DNA of 64,000 nucleotides, from the NCBI RefSeq assembly GCF_003711515.1, contig NW_021167082.1, positions 939,310 through 1,003,309 on the forward strand. Direction: 5' to 3'. A model generated the notes under the pieces. It ran no database searches. It was not told the origin of the DNA and saw only the letters and a list, made by a program, of their open reading frames with translations. Of this stretch, positions 25,641 through 38,583 are shown piece by piece. Every line of letters starts with the position of its first letter. Positions within the stretch are counted from its first letter, which is position 1. A program made the translations under genes and the position numbers. Source of the stretch: Sodiomyces alkalinus F11. Taxonomy: Eukaryota > Ascomycota > Sordariomycetes > Glomerellales > Plectosphaerellaceae.

Positions 25641-27130
25641 CCCTAGCCTCTCTCCTCCGTGTCTAAGCGAGAGAGAGATGACAGGATTACAACGTACGCC
25701 CTGGACATGTGCCAAGCCCTGCGCCAACAGCCAACAAGCACAGAACAACGTACGACGGGGGAAGAAGGCTGAACAAGGGCCGCCGCCGCCAACAGGGAGG
25801 GCCGAGACACCCCTACTTCGTACACTACCACCATGAAACCACAAACTCCCACAGCGTCCATACACAGCGACGCAAAAGAATGGTAATACCACGAGGCAAC
25901 ATAACTTTGTCTCGGTGGCAGTCGGTGCGAATCGCGGATATTTCCCAGTAGAGAAAGTCGACCAGACTCTCGGGACGACCACCAGTTAATTACTTTACTG
26001 TTACCTCCTCCCACTGCCGGCTGCCTAACCAAGAAGGCCAAGGAAGGGGGGGAAAACGATGGGGAAGTTCAGTTCTCCATCCCGAGCGTAACGACGGGCC
26101 CTTTATTAGTTAGTAATTATTACTTTCGTTGCCGTCTTTCCCCCCCCCCCTTCCCCCCCCTTTTTTTTTTTTGCTTTCTTTCTCCACCGCGTTGTTATTT
26201 GTTGGCGCTCCCCTCCCCCCCTTGTTTTCAGGCTCACCTGAATATTGCTGCGGAAATCGTCGCGTGGAAAGTGTTAAAGGAGGAGGGAGGAGGAGACAAG
26301 GCCGAGTTTCGACGACAACGACCCAGATGTCCCGTCTTCCAGAAGCTCTACCTGGTCTAAACCTCCTTCTCCTCGCTATCCCGGCTGAGGATTCCGTTCT
26401 GCCCCCCTTGGAGATTCCATCTGTCTCACGGCCTGTGCCCTGTGCCCTGTGCCCTGTGCCGTGCTCCTTGACATCGCCGCAGCCTGCCTTGCATCCCCAG
26501 CCCCTGGCATGGCAGTTGGCGCTCTTCGATCGTTTAATTTCAGTTTAGTTGTATTTGACGATTGTAAATCTTTTTTCGAGAAAAGAAAAGAAAAAAGTCA
26601 TCTCTCGTAGGCGTAGACGTAGTCGCCACTGAAGCGAAAAGAACCGATCTTGCATCTGGTGGGCCGCTGTGTCGTGTAACGTGGAATTGACCACCATCCA
26701 TCATCGATCGTTACGAACAACACGAAGGTGCACCTCGAGGTTTGTCCTATTCGCTTTTTTCCCACGATGCTTTTCTGTTGTATTGCTATTCGGAAGACAG
26801 GACCGATAAACTCCCAGATCACAAAAGGAAAAAAGAAAAAACAGAAAAAAAGAAGAACAAAAAATCCCAAAATAACCGCCACCTGAGCACACACTGTCCC
26901 AAGACCTACCCCCGTCTGAAATCCACATGGTATTGGTTTCTTTTCATTTTCTCTTCCCTCTCTTTTTCCGCTGTCTATCATCTTTCTTGCAAGTTAGGCA
27001 CTATCCATAGAATGTGTAGTAGATTTGAATGTGAAATTTGCGTGGTCCCGATCCCCCAGCAGACACCGTCTGGACAGGAGCACCTTGATCAGATGGCTAG
27101 GCAAAGGCATGGAGCTGTACTCCCAATGAT

Positions 27131-30100
27131 TTAGCCCACCCAGCGCCTAGCGCTCCTGAACATCCTGACCCACGGCCCAAATTCGCCCCATTCTTCAATC
27201 TGCTTGGGGTCCGTGTAACTGGCGACGTCGGCCATGATGGTACGTTCCGGGTGCGGCATCAACGCGAACACCCGGCCGTCCTTGCTCCGGACACCCGCCA
27301 CACCCCCCGCGCTGCCGTTGGGGTTCGCAGGGTAAGCGTCGGGGCCCGCCACGCGCAGCCGGTTGTCCACGTACCGCAGCGCCACCAGGCCCTCGGCCTC
27401 GAGCGACTCGAGCTCGCCGGGGGACGAGAAGGACGCCCTCCCCTCCCCGTGCGACACCGCGATCGGGAGCGACGACCCGCTCATGCCGTGGAGGAAGACG
27501 GACGGGGCGGCGGCGCGGCTGTCGTCGACGATGGCCACCATGCTGAAGCGCGCCTCGAACTGCCGGCTCGCGTTCTCGACGAACGTCGGCCAGTGGTCCG
27601 CGCCGGGGATGAGCTCGCGCAGCCGCGTCACCATCTGGCAGCCGTTGCAGACCCCCAGCGTGAAGGTGTCCGGCCGCGCGAAGAAGGCCGCGAACTCGGC
27701 CCGCGCGTGCTTGTGCTCGAGGATGGACTGCGCCCAGCCCACGCCGGCGCCGAAGACGTCGCCGTAGGAGAAGCCTCCGCCGGCGGCCAGCCCGGCGAAA
27801 TCGGCCAGCGACCGCCCGGCTAGGATGTCGCTCATGTGCACGTCGACGGGGTCGAACCCGGCAGCTTTGAAGGCGAAGGCCATCTCGGCGTGGCTGTTGA
27901 CCCCGACCTCGCGCAGGATCGCCACCTTGGGCGCCTGCTTGAAGAAGCTGCCCACCGTGGCCGTCAGGGGCATGATATCCTCCTTGGGCTGGTACCGGAG
28001 GTTGTACGAGATGCCAGGATCGCTCTCGTCCGCGATGGTCGCGAACTCGGCGTCCGCGCATGCCGGGTTGTCTCGCTCCCTCTGCATTGCGTAGGACGTC
28101 CTCGACCACCACTTCTGCATCTCAGCCCGGTCGAGGCTGACGATCGGCGCCGTGCCGCCGTACCGAATCGTCAGCGTCTGCTTCGACGTGACCTTGACGA
28201 CGCCGATCTTGTGGATGAGGCCTGGCGGCGGCCCGCAGGTGGCGAAGCACCGCTTGAAGTTGATCTCGTCGCCCTTGCGGACCTGGAACACGGCACCCAG
28301 TTCTTCGTTGAAGAGGGCATCGAGGATGTCGGTGGCGGACCCGGACTTGGCGACGCCGTCGAGGAGAAGGTCGACACCGCAACGGCCGGCGAACATCATC
28401 TCGGCAATGGTCGCCATCAGGCCGCCGTCGGACCGGTCGTGGTAGGCGAGGACGACGCCACTCTCGTGTAGCTGCTTGAGGGCATCGAAGTAGTCGGCGA
28501 TAAGCTCGACGTCCCGGACGTCGGGGGATTCGTTGCCCAGCTCGCCCAGAGATTGCCCGAGAGCAGAGCCACCCATGGCCTGCTTCGCGCCGGCCAGATC
28601 CACGAACATGAGGACGGACCCGCCAACGTCTTCGATGCGGCGGAGCTGAGGCGTCCAGGTCCTCCTGACGTCCTCGACGACAGAAACGGCCGTGATGATG
28701 ACCGACATGGGAGCCGTCACACTCTTGGTCTCACCAGTCTGCCGATCTTTCCACGCTGCCTTCATAGACGTCGAATCTTTGCCGACAGGGATGGAGATCT
28801 TGAGCTGGGGGCACAGTTCCTTGCCGAGCGCCTTAACAGCTTCGTACAGGCGCGCTCCTTCTCCTGGGTGGTTGACGGCCGCCATCCAGTTGGCGGAGAG
28901 CTTGACTCGGTTAAGATCTCCGATGATGTCGGCGGCGCCGAGGTTGAGCAGACTCTCGGCCACGGCCATCCTTGCGGAGGCAGCCGCGGAGATGAGCGCG
29001 AGTTGTGGACGTTCGCCCATGGCCATGGCCTCTCCAGTCCTGGGCCGGGGTCCGAGGCCGAACGAGGTCGCCGTCACAGCGCAGTCAGCCACGGGGGTCT
29101 GCCAGGGACCAACCATCTGGTCTCGGACGGAAAGACCGCCAACAGTCCTGTCGCCAATGGTGATGAGGAAGGACTTGGAGCCGACGACCGGAGTGCGGAA
29201 GGCTCTCTCCGTGGCGGCAGCAATCAATGCAGCATCGGAAGCGTCGTTCCCCAGGACGGACTTGAGAGAGGAGACGGCATTGAATGCGGGTAGGTCGAGC
29301 TGGCGAGATTCAACCACTCTTTCGAGGCGGCGACCGGGGGGAAACAGGGCTGACATCGGAAGATCGATGGGAATGGGATGGTCGGACGAGTCCCTGTCGG
29401 TGACGACAAGCTTCGCTTTGCCATTTGCGTCCTTGGCAACAACTGTGCCAACATCGGAGAAGGGGCACCTTTCGCGACCTGAATGAAATTGTAATAAGCA
29501 CTTGGGCTTCTACCGTGGGAACCCATACACGCGGATATGGAATATGGAATATGGAAGTGGAAAAAAAAAAGAAGAAAGAAGAAGAAAAAAAGAAGAAAAA
29601 AAAAAAGAAAAGAAACTCACGGCAAATGCTCACAAAACGGTTCAAGCTGTCCTTATTTACGAGGACGACGTAACGTTCCTGGGACTCGTTGGACCAGATT
29701 TGAAGCGGGCTCATGCTGCCATCGGCAGTGTGGACCTGGCGAAGCTCGAACTTGCCACCAAACCCGGCGTCCTTGACCAGCTCAGGGAGCGCATTCGACA
29801 ATCCGCCGGCGCCAACATCGTGAATCATGGCAATAGGGTTCTCGTTGCCGAGGGAGACGCACGCGTCGATGACCATCTGAGCGCGTCTCTCCATCTCCGG
29901 GTTGCCGCGCTGTACGCTGGCGAAGTCCAGCTCGGCGGTTTCCTCCGTCGAGGTGGTACTCGAAGCGGCTCCTCCACCAAGACCGATCAGCATGCCGGGG
30001 CCTCCTAGCACGATGGCATGAGCGCCGTCGAGGACGTCCTCGGGGTGCTTGAGAGCATGCTGGGGCCGGACTGTGCCAACGCCGCCGGCGATCATGATGG

Positions 30101-31367
30101 GTTTGTGGTAACCGCGCCATTCGGGCGAGTCGTCTTTGCCGACGTTGGTCAGGAGGGTGCGGAAACATCCCAGGAGGCAGGGTCGGCCGAACTCGTTGTT
30201 GAACCGAGCGCTTCCGATGGGGGCCTCCAGCATGATGTCCAGGCTGCTGGCGAAGTGGGCCGGCTTGCCGATATCGACCTCCCAAGGTGCTTTCTCGTCC
30301 GGGAGAAGCAGGTCAGATACCCAGAAGCCGCACAGTCCGGCCTTGGGCTTGGAACCACGACCGACGGCGCCCTCGTCGCGGATTTCACCTCCGGAACCCG
30401 TGGCGGCACCGGGGAAGGGGGAGATGGCGGTGGGATGGTTGTGCGTCTCAACTTTGACGAGGACGTGGACAACTTCCTTTGTGAGCTTCCAGCTACCGGT
30501 GGAGTAGTCGGGGGCCCAGAAGCTGGCGGTCTCGCCCTGGATCACGGCGGCGTTGTCGCTGTAGGCAGAGACGGTGAAGTCGGGGGTCGTCTTGTGTGTA
30601 TTCTTGATCATTCCGAAAAGACTCTCGGCCATGGGCTCGTCGTCAATGGTCCAGCTGGCGTTGAATTGCTTGTGACGGCAGTGTTCCGAGTTGACCTGGG
30701 CGAACATGAACAGCTCAATGTCGTGGGGCGGGCGACCCTGCTGCGTGAACACCTCGACGAGATAGTCCATCTCTGAGTCGTCAAGAGCTAGGCCAAACTC
30801 CTTATTGTAGGCCTTCAGGCTGTCGATAGGGGTGGAGCCAGGAGCGAAGATATCCACAACCTGAAGGGGATATCTCTGACCCTCGACGAACATGGTAGCC
30901 AGATCGGGAAGATCCAGGCTCATGGTCTCGGTCATGCGATCATACAGGACATCTTTGAAGGGGATTTCGTCACCCTCGACATCCTTTTCAAACGTCAAGG
31001 TGACGGCCCTGCCCCTTTCAATCCGCTCGACCTGTTCCTTCAGACCGCACACATGAACGATGCTCGTGCCCTTGGAGCTCCATGGGGAGATATTCCGCGG
31101 GGTCACGTAATATGTCTTAACGGAGGCCGAGTTGGAAGGAAACTGAACAGAAGCCTGCTCCGGCAGTTCAAGCCACTTGGACAGCTTCTCTATGACGAGA
31201 GGCCTGTCCTTCCCCTTCAGATGGACGTGGTAGACCCACGTTCCGGCGACTGTAGTGACGGGCGAGACGGGCGAGATGGGCTCCTCATGCTTGTTGATGC
31301 GGAGCTTGAGCTCGTCTGCCTGGGAAGGGGTGAAGGCGGGGCCTCCGGTCAGGGTAAGAAAATCCAT
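27131..31367 (-). CDS. ADE6: Phosphoribosylformylglycinamidine synthase (FGAM synthase)
   Basis: Catalyses the ATP- and glutamine-dependent conversion of FGAR to FGAM, the fourth step of de novo purine synthesis, in the cytosol. Two exons on the minus strand: 29621-31367 and 27131-29478, with a 142-nt intron (donor GTGAGT, acceptor TTCAG). The product is about 1364 aa, the usual length for the fused eukaryotic PurL. Exon 1 shows SEHCRHKQF and VETHNHPTAISPFPGAATG of the synthase active site. After the intron, RERCPFSDVGTVV resumes in frame. The C-terminal glutaminase domain has its catalytic Cys at about residue 1193 in LGVCNGCQM, and ends with ALMPHPERT (His/Glu). The intron is largely an extended pyrimidine tract on the gene's strand (29562-29615). 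A TGACTCA box is 80 bp upstream. Confidence 0.97.
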
Positions 31368-32459
31368 CCTATCCCAAAGGACTCAATGGGATGTGTTTGG
31401 CAGCATGGAGCTAATGATTTCGAGGTGGGAGATGGAAGAATCTCGGTGAGTCAAAGGCGAAATATTCCGTGACGATGAAATTTTGGCGGGGCAAGAACCA
31501 AAAGGGTCGTTCGTGGGTGTGAGGGGTCTGGACGCTGTCGTTGGAGGGGCATTTGTGGCGCAAACGTCTTGAGATTTTACGAGGCTTTTTCTTTTTTTCT
31601 TTCTTTTTTCCCTCGGCGTTGTGGCTAAGACATTTGCATTTATCGAGTCGAGTCCGTGCGTGCAGATGTCAAAAGGTACAGTGTAACTCCGTACAATTTC
31701 AGCTGAGTCATCACACTTGTGGTACTTGAGATATAACCGGGGTTCACCCCATGTACGAATAGGATCCACAGCTCATAGCACCTTGGGTGGAGGCACTCGG
31801 CCGTTAGGGGAGCGGGTCCCAAAGCACAGTTCGTAAGACGGAGCACAAGAGCCGAACACATACCTTGCGATGTTGAAACACCGGGGTTGATATAGCAATA
31901 GACCTTGTCGTCGAAACAGGAAATCCTCTCGGGTAAGCTTCAATCTACCTAAGATAAGTAAAAGTACGTTGTACCTAGGTAGTGCTTTCACATTTAGGGT
32001 GGGAGTGCAGTAGTACATTAATTACTGCATGCTGGGCAGTAGCAGAATCAGGTGTACCTATGGACTATTGAAGGGCCAAGCAGCGGCAGCACGCACCTTG
32101 CAGGGGCGGAGGGTCCTGATACAGCAGTTTACAGTCACAACGTACACCCTCCGAGTGACCATGGCAACATCTGCTGCTGGCCAGATATTGATCACGCTTG
32201 GGATGATTGGAATAAAACGAGTATCCTACAGGCATTCCCCGTGCAATTCCTGCATGCTGAATGTCGACAGTGAGATGCGTGTATCTGCTCCAAGCGTGGA
32301 GCACTGGATGTCACATCAGCTTTCGACTCGTGGGGGTTACCAGGATGTTCAACTGCCGGCGCGGCATATGCCGCATTTTTACGATTTAGATCCAGCCCTT
32401 TGTTTCCTCGCCTTGTTAATCATCCATATGCAGGTATCCATAGATTCAAGAACGGCAAG
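31368..32459. other. Intergenic: ADE6 promoter side up to the retrotransposon nest
   Basis: No supported gene. It contains pyrimidine-rich promoter sequence near 31570-31610 and a GTACGTTGTAC word at 31964-31974. The last five bases, GCAAG (32455-32459), are the left target duplication of element A. Confidence 0.55.
31447..31453 (-). promoter_or_regulatory. TGACTCA box upstream of ADE6
   Basis: A perfect TGACTCA on the gene's strand, about 80 bp before the ADE6 start. It matches the Gcn4/Cpc1 core and contains the Bas1 core TGACTC, both known regulators of yeast ADE genes. The function here is inferred. Confidence 0.5.
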
Positions 32460-32652
32460 TGTCAGAACATAAATAAGGTATGCGGAATTATATATGTATT
32501 CATCTAAGTAAAGTTTGTAATACTTCACGGGAATGTCTAACTATACGGAAAAAGCAGGGGAAATAAGGGTGGATATATAGGACCGAGGTACTCTACACGT
32601 CTAACACTATATAGTTTATCACACCCCGATAAGGCGGCTATAGTATCTAATA
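32460..32652 (-). repeat. Element A LTR, left copy (3' LTR)
   Basis: 193 bp. Its inner end TCTAATA is the transition-mutated form of TCTGACA. It differs from the other copy at about 15 sites by eye, all of them transitions. Confidence 0.92.
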
Positions 32653-35600
32653 CACCCCCCTAGAACTGCAAAATTGATCCTGACTATTCTGCTTAATTTA
32701 AAGCCGTAAATCTAGGGTAAAATAGTGGCCTAGATATTAATCTAACGGTTAAAGAACGGCTTATTAAAAAGCGCGCTCCTTTTATGCCTAAAAATGTTAA
32801 AAATATGTAAAAACAGGTAGTGAAATTAACCTTAAAACCACGTTAAAAACAGGTGTCTAAATAATAATCTAAAGGGCACTAAAACCACGGTTAATCTAGG
32901 CTATAGATTATAAACTCGGCACCGCGCCTTTTATGAATTGCCTTAGGCCCCGTGGCTTAGGACCTCTATCCCTAATAGATATATAAACGCCCTGTGTTTC
33001 TGCGGGGGCAGTACCTTTATAAGGCTATCGCTGACTATATCGTGGGTAGCGATCTAATTAAACGAGACGGTCCCTTTTTAAACGGTTTATCGGATCTAAA
33101 GGGCGTGGATATCGAGATACTTTAATTTCGAGGTAACCTATAGCCTAGGGGATTCTAGTAGCTGCTTAGTCTGTTAATTATCGTAGTATACTATTAGTGG
33201 TTCCTCTTTAAAGGTTAACGTTAGGTTCTTTATTAAACGCCTTATCGCGATATACTGCCTAGTAGTAGCAGAAAGTGCTATAAGCTCGGCCTTAGTACTA
33301 GAGGTCACGACGCTTATTTGCTTATTTACTTTCTAGTCTATAGAACTGCCGAATAGCAGGGTCGTGTACCCTTACGAGCTATACCTGGTCTTACGGTCGT
33401 CTGTGAAGGCGGCGTCGGAAGTATAGAAGAGTATAGGCATTTAGTAGTCTTTACGTGGTCCGAAGTAAAGGTATAGGGTCTTTATCGAGCCGAGATACTT
33501 CAGGCACTTATCGGCAGCCTTATAATACTATTTTAACGGGTTAGTGCTAAATTCGGTAAGCCTTAAAGCGGCTTTAGAGATATTAGGTCGGGTCTAATAG
33601 GCGGCGTAATTAATAGAACCGACCTTCCGAAGATATAGATAGATTAATTCCTCGGAGGCTTATTAGTCGGCAGGTTCTAGAATATCAGGATAAGGAAGAG
33701 GGCTTTTAACCCTCTAACCTCTATAATCCACCTATAACGCCTTTATCTTATCGGTGATATAGTTATTAAGCGATAACTATAGCTTATGTTATTAACGATC
33801 GCGTCCTACGCGGATTCTAAGGAACCACTTAATTAGTCCTAGATCCCTGATTTAGAAGCTCTGCTATATCTGCTACACTAGGTTATTAATAGCAGATTAA
33901 TATTCCTCACGGTAGATTAGGATAATATCGTTAACGTAAAAGAAAGTAATCAGGACCTCGTTCTCAAAGACGTAATCGTCTTCGGTTAATTGCTTTAAAC
34001 CGTACTTACCTAGTACGGAAAAGAGCTATTAGTGCTATAGCTTTAGGGAACGCCGAAGGCTATATAATACTCGACGCAGCTGTTAAATCCCTCTTCGTTA
34101 TATAGGAGGGCGTTACTTTAAAAGGTCCTCGAGCTATTCGTGGGCTTTAAGGCCCGTAGCCGACTAGAGTAACTACTAACCAGGAGGGTCCTTAATATAA
34201 ATCTCTTCGTTAAGCAGGGTATTAGTAAATACGTTAACGGCGTTAAGCTACCGAGTCTCGAGATCGAAGTGGGCTATAATACCTATCAGCGATCTAAAGG
34301 TCCTTCTAGCGAGGGTGGAGGCGTAGGCGTTAAGGTGGTTATTTAGTTATTAATCCCCTCGAACGTATAGGCGTGCCTTAAACTTATTAACGTAACTAGT
34401 AGGATCGACCTTATACTTAAAAACCCATTTAAGGTCTAGTGGCCTTAGAACTGATTCAGGTAGTCCTAAGCCGTGCCCCTACTAGTAGGACTATTCCTAC
34501 TGTTTAAAGGTGCCTATTAACCTAAGCGTGCCGACCTCCTATAAGGCGGCCTTAATCCATTCTAATTTATAGAGACTCTTTAGTATTTAAGACTAGTTTA
34601 GAGGTTTCTTAGGTATATCGCGGCGTAGTAGCGGCTTCTTCGGTATCTCGATCTGATTATAGAAGGTATAAAAGGAAGGAGGGGTATAATAGTCGGTTAG
34701 ACGCCTACTACGGGTAGGCCGATCGGTAGCGGCCGTCGGAATAATAGGAGGGCGGCTTCTTTTGCTTATAGAAGCAGTTTAGTTAGCTATAGTAGTGGAA
34801 GAGGAGGTTTAAGGAGACTTAGCAGGAGCCGTAGATACCGGATTAACGGCGGTGGCAGTAATTAGTTCCTCGTCGAGGACTAATTAGTTAGGGGATAATA
34901 ATCCTATCGCGACGGTATCACCGGTTACGGCCGTGTCGTTAGATTAATCTTCGGTATCGTCAAGCTATTTAAAAACAGGCGGTAGATCCGTAGTTCCAGT
35001 TTATAGTGTAGGAGGACCGTTTATAGTTATTAGAGGAGGGAAAATAGGTGCCGTTAGAGGCATAATTATAGGTGTAATTATAGAAGACGTTAAAGTAGGT
35101 GCCGCCGGAGGCGTGGAAGGCGTTATAGGGCTTATTTACCCTATTCCACGTGCTTATTAATTAGGTGCCTCCTACTATTCCTGCTATTATTATTCTTCTG
35201 TAGATTCTATAGTGATTATTAAACCTGCACCTCTATCCACCCCCCCAGAAGTATTAGCAGCAGTAGCAGCCGCTATAGCCTCCCTTATAGTATTCTATTC
35301 TAGCAGCGTTTAAGGGTGAAAATCGACTACGTTAGTAGTAATACCCAGAGGATCGTGGAGTTAATAATCTATAGGCAGATGAAGCTACTCGAAAACCTTA
35401 ATTAACACCTTAGGTTCGTAGTCACGATCTTTATATAGCTGTTTTTCGTTAAAGGTAATATCACTCGTCCGTAAGATCCTCCCTAATTTTAGCACCTAAA
35501 TCCAATATATATATTAGTGCTCTTATAGCCGATTAAATAGCCGATATATACTCTCTCCGCGAGCTTAGCGTTACGGTTACGACCTTATTAATAGTCGGCG

Positions 35601-38151
35601 GTTAGTGGATATACCCTATAACTATACCTCTTTAAGTGGCTAACGATAGGCTTCGTTAGAATCTTCTTTAGGCCTTATGTATTAATCTAATCCTCTATCT
35701 GCCCTTAAGGGGCTTTCCACTAGAGGTCCTTCCGAGGGATAAGATTATATAGATATACTATAGGAGCCACTAGTTCTGGCTATATTTCCTATTAGATATC
35801 TAAGGCCGTTACGAGGGTCCTCGCGATAGTAAAAATAACGCCGCTATAGCGTTCTGCCTTCGGATTCTACGCGGCTATATATAGCGATAACCTCTTAAGT
35901 AAAATCCCTCTCTTATCGGCCTATTTATTAAAGCCTTTCTAAAAGGATCTTTCTCTATCCAGGCGGATTACTATAATTATATAGTGGTACTATCTCTAAA
36001 GAAAGAACTTAAAATTCACTAACGTGGGTAAGGCTAATTTATAGTCACGCAGGAACCGTATAATAGCTTAACGAGTACAGGGATCGTATAAAAGTATCAC
36101 GACCTTTATACCGTTATAGGCCTTATTAAGGCTAAAAAGGTTAACCTCTACCCTATACCACGGTATCGTCGTTGAGTAGTTAGGCGACTATCTAGATACT
36201 ACCTTCTTCGCCTTACTAAGGGTATAGGTCTTATAATCTACTATAAGAGGACCTTTTCCTTTAATAACGCCTCCGATAAGGGTATCTCTAATTTTATTAA
36301 GGGCAGTAGCGCTAGTATACCCTAGCCTCTTATACTATAAGCGAGCGTCTACCACGCTTATAGTAGGCGTTATAGAGCTATTAAAGAAGCTACTTAGTAG
36401 GTGCTATTAATAATCCGTTAGAATAAGAGCGTATTAATCGTTAACGTTATTTAGAGGTAGGGCTAGTAAGCCCTCTACCTTTAGCACTTTAAGGCCGGAA
36501 TTAAAAACGATACCCTATTTCTTTAATCTTCTAGTTACGATTAAGATTATTATGTAATCTTATATAAAAGTAACACGATTTAGCACTAAAATAAAGGGAT
36601 TACTATATTCGTCGTCTACTTCTAATTATATCCTGCTATAACCCTTAACTAGCTTAGTCTCTCCATTACCCATCTAAAAACGATACTCTTCTATAGTAGG
36701 TTCGAAGTCCTATAATAGGTGTTATTAGTTAGTGATATACCTAGAGGTGCCGGAATCGATTAATAGCTGGTTAAAGAGATTATTACTAACGTTACCGTTT
36801 AGTTATAGAAGAGAGTATATCCTATAGAATTCCTCGTCGGAATCCTTGTCCTAGTTATCGATAAAATTAGATACCTTTATCGACGATTCTTTCGGCTATA
36901 ACTTCTAAGAGTCCTTTTTAGCACCCGTTTTTACTTAATAATCCGGTTATAGCGTTCTAAGATTCTTTTAAAGGTGTGTATCCCTTTTTCCTGCGTGCTT
37001 CGTTAACGTTTAGGCACTTCTATAGAGGCTTATAGTTATATTTACTCCTCTTCTTATTACGGTAGTCGTAAAGCCACTCTTTCTTTTACTATAAAGAGGA
37101 CTACTAATTATCTTACTATTCTGATTATACCCGCTAATCCTTACCTTCTTTATCCTTACCTAGGAAGGTTACCGTATAAAAGGATACTACGGTAGGCTTC
37201 TTTTCGAGTCGGTACGGGTAGCGGCGATAAAGCTATATCGTATATTCCTCTATAATAGATTAAATTAAGGGTAGATCCTGCTCTTCTAACCGGATAAACT
37301 ATATAAAGCGTCCTTCTAACTACTCTAGTACTATATAGCCGATAGCGTTAAAGAAGCCGTTTATCTATTATTCCTTAGTATCGTATTCTCGGACTTTATA
37401 CGTCTCGGCGTCGCGATATAGCTTTATAAAGTCTTCTAGCCAGCGCTTATAGGGTATACGCCTAACGGTTTAGAGGTATTCGTCCTAGCGTCTTTTAATT
37501 AGCGACTTTTAGGCCGCGTTCGTTAGCTTAAGGTGCGTTTTAAGGGTATATAGGATATCTTTAACTTCCTTTTTACCGGCGTACTAATTCTTTAAAGCAG
37601 GGCTAACCGTCTTCATGATATAGTTGTAGAGTACTTAAATCCCCCTCTTTTTAGCCTTATACCGATCCTCTTCCACCTACTAGACCTTAAATAGTATATC
37701 CTAATTACCTCTTCCTTTAATAGAGGCTAGAGGCGTTAGTGGATCGGTTCGAATACGGCGCTTAGGCCGTTTAGCCTCTTTAAGGTCGGGATTAATAAGG
37801 TCGGCGATATCGTAGGAGTGCGCGATAGTTATCACGGCTTTAATCTAAGGCCTTTAGTCTTTCGGAGAGGTAAGCGTTACGAGGCCTATAATAGGCATTA
37901 CTACCGTGGAAGCTATCGTTATACTAATAAAAAGTAGTATAATAGGATAAACGAAAAGGTTAATTAACTATACTAAACGCTTTAAACGGTGGTGCGATAG
38001 AAACAATAAAACGATTAAATAAAAACTAAAGTAGGCGGATGTTACTAATAATACTAAACTACCCGCTATAGACTTAAGGCTGATTTTAATAGCCTAGAAG
38101 CTATAGGATCGATCGGAATAGCTTTATTTATTAGAAAGCCGGGCTTATAAC
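32653..38151 (-). pseudogene. Element A gag-pol remnant, RIP-inactivated
   Basis: The internal region on the minus strand has no ORF of 60 codons in any frame. Fragments still read as copia polyprotein: LLIDSGTSRYIT (protease) at about 36735-36769 and FYVNDIILIY (reverse transcriptase, normally YVDD) around 33927-33938. The order primer site, protease, RT, LTR fits Ty1/copia. Stops are mostly TAG/TAA that could derive from CAG, CAA or TGG. Confidence 0.85.
38138..38151 (-). other. Element A primer-binding site (half-tRNA iMet type)
   Basis: Directly inside the 5' LTR of A, the minus strand reads GTTATAAGCCCGGC. This complements the anticodon arm of fungal initiator tRNA-Met with one A for G, consistent with RIP. 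Priming by a tRNA half is known for Drosophila copia. Confidence 0.7.
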
Positions 38152-38286
38152 TATCAGAATATAAATAAGGTACGCGGAATTATATATATATTTATCTAAG
38201 TAAAGTTTGTAATACTTCACGGGAATGTCTAACTATACGGAAAAAGCAGGGGAAATAAGGGTGGATATATAGGACCGAGGTACTCC
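38152..38286 (-). repeat. Element A LTR, right copy, first part
   Basis: 135 bp of the 5' LTR of A, cut after ACTCC by element B. The remaining 58 bp resume at 44517, giving exactly 193 bp in total, equal to the left copy. Confidence 0.92.
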
Positions 38287-38569
38287 TATCGCATAGGCAG
38301 GACCACGATATAGTCTATAGGGGATCTAGGGTGGATCCACTCTATAACTAAGGGCTCCGGATATCGGGGACTTTAGGTATTAGGATATAATAAGGGTGGA
38401 TACCGGAAAAGCCCGGATAGGATCTAAATAATATAGTACCCATAATAGAGTCTTCACCACCTAAATTAAGGGTATAAGAGACTCTCCTAGATATAACTTA
38501 ATATAATATATATACACGAGATTTCTGCTCTACTAAGTTAATTATTGAAGTGCCTTTTAATGTGCGATA
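38287..38569 (+). repeat. Element B 5' LTR
   Basis: 283 bp. It differs from the 3' copy at about 16 sites by eye, about 13 of them transitions. Confidence 0.92.
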
Positions 38570-38583
38570 GTTATAAGCCCGGT
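38570..38583 (+). other. Element B primer-binding site (half-tRNA iMet type)
   Basis: GTTATAAGCCCGGT begins at the first base after the 5' LTR. It matches the complement of the initiator tRNA-Met anticodon arm except for one G-to-A change, and is the same site type as in element A. Confidence 0.7.

Larger units (their letters stand above)
20830..27130. other. Gene-poor region, right part
   Basis: About 6.3 kb with no supported gene, apart from the gap, hairpin and microsatellites listed separately. The motif words continue, for example TACGAAGTA at 21907-21915, GTACAACGTAC at 24335-24345 and TACTTCGTA at 25814-25822. From about 23450 onward the composition changes to long pyrimidine or purine tracts, with a CAGCACCACCAC repeat at 25206-25236 and a CCCTGTG repeat at about 26438-26463. 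This could be promoter or leader DNA of an unseen transcript. The longest frames (such as minus 23204-23935) lack family features. Confidence 0.45.

Noticed and set aside
13700..27130. Search for dispersed 5S rRNA genes
   Set aside because: No match by eye to the conserved fungal 5S core or its internal control region on either strand.
27195..28112. 305-codon frame on the minus strand inside ADE6
   Set aside because: Frame-shifted shadow of the FGAM synthase glutaminase domain, rich in Arg/Gly/Ala as expected of such shadows.
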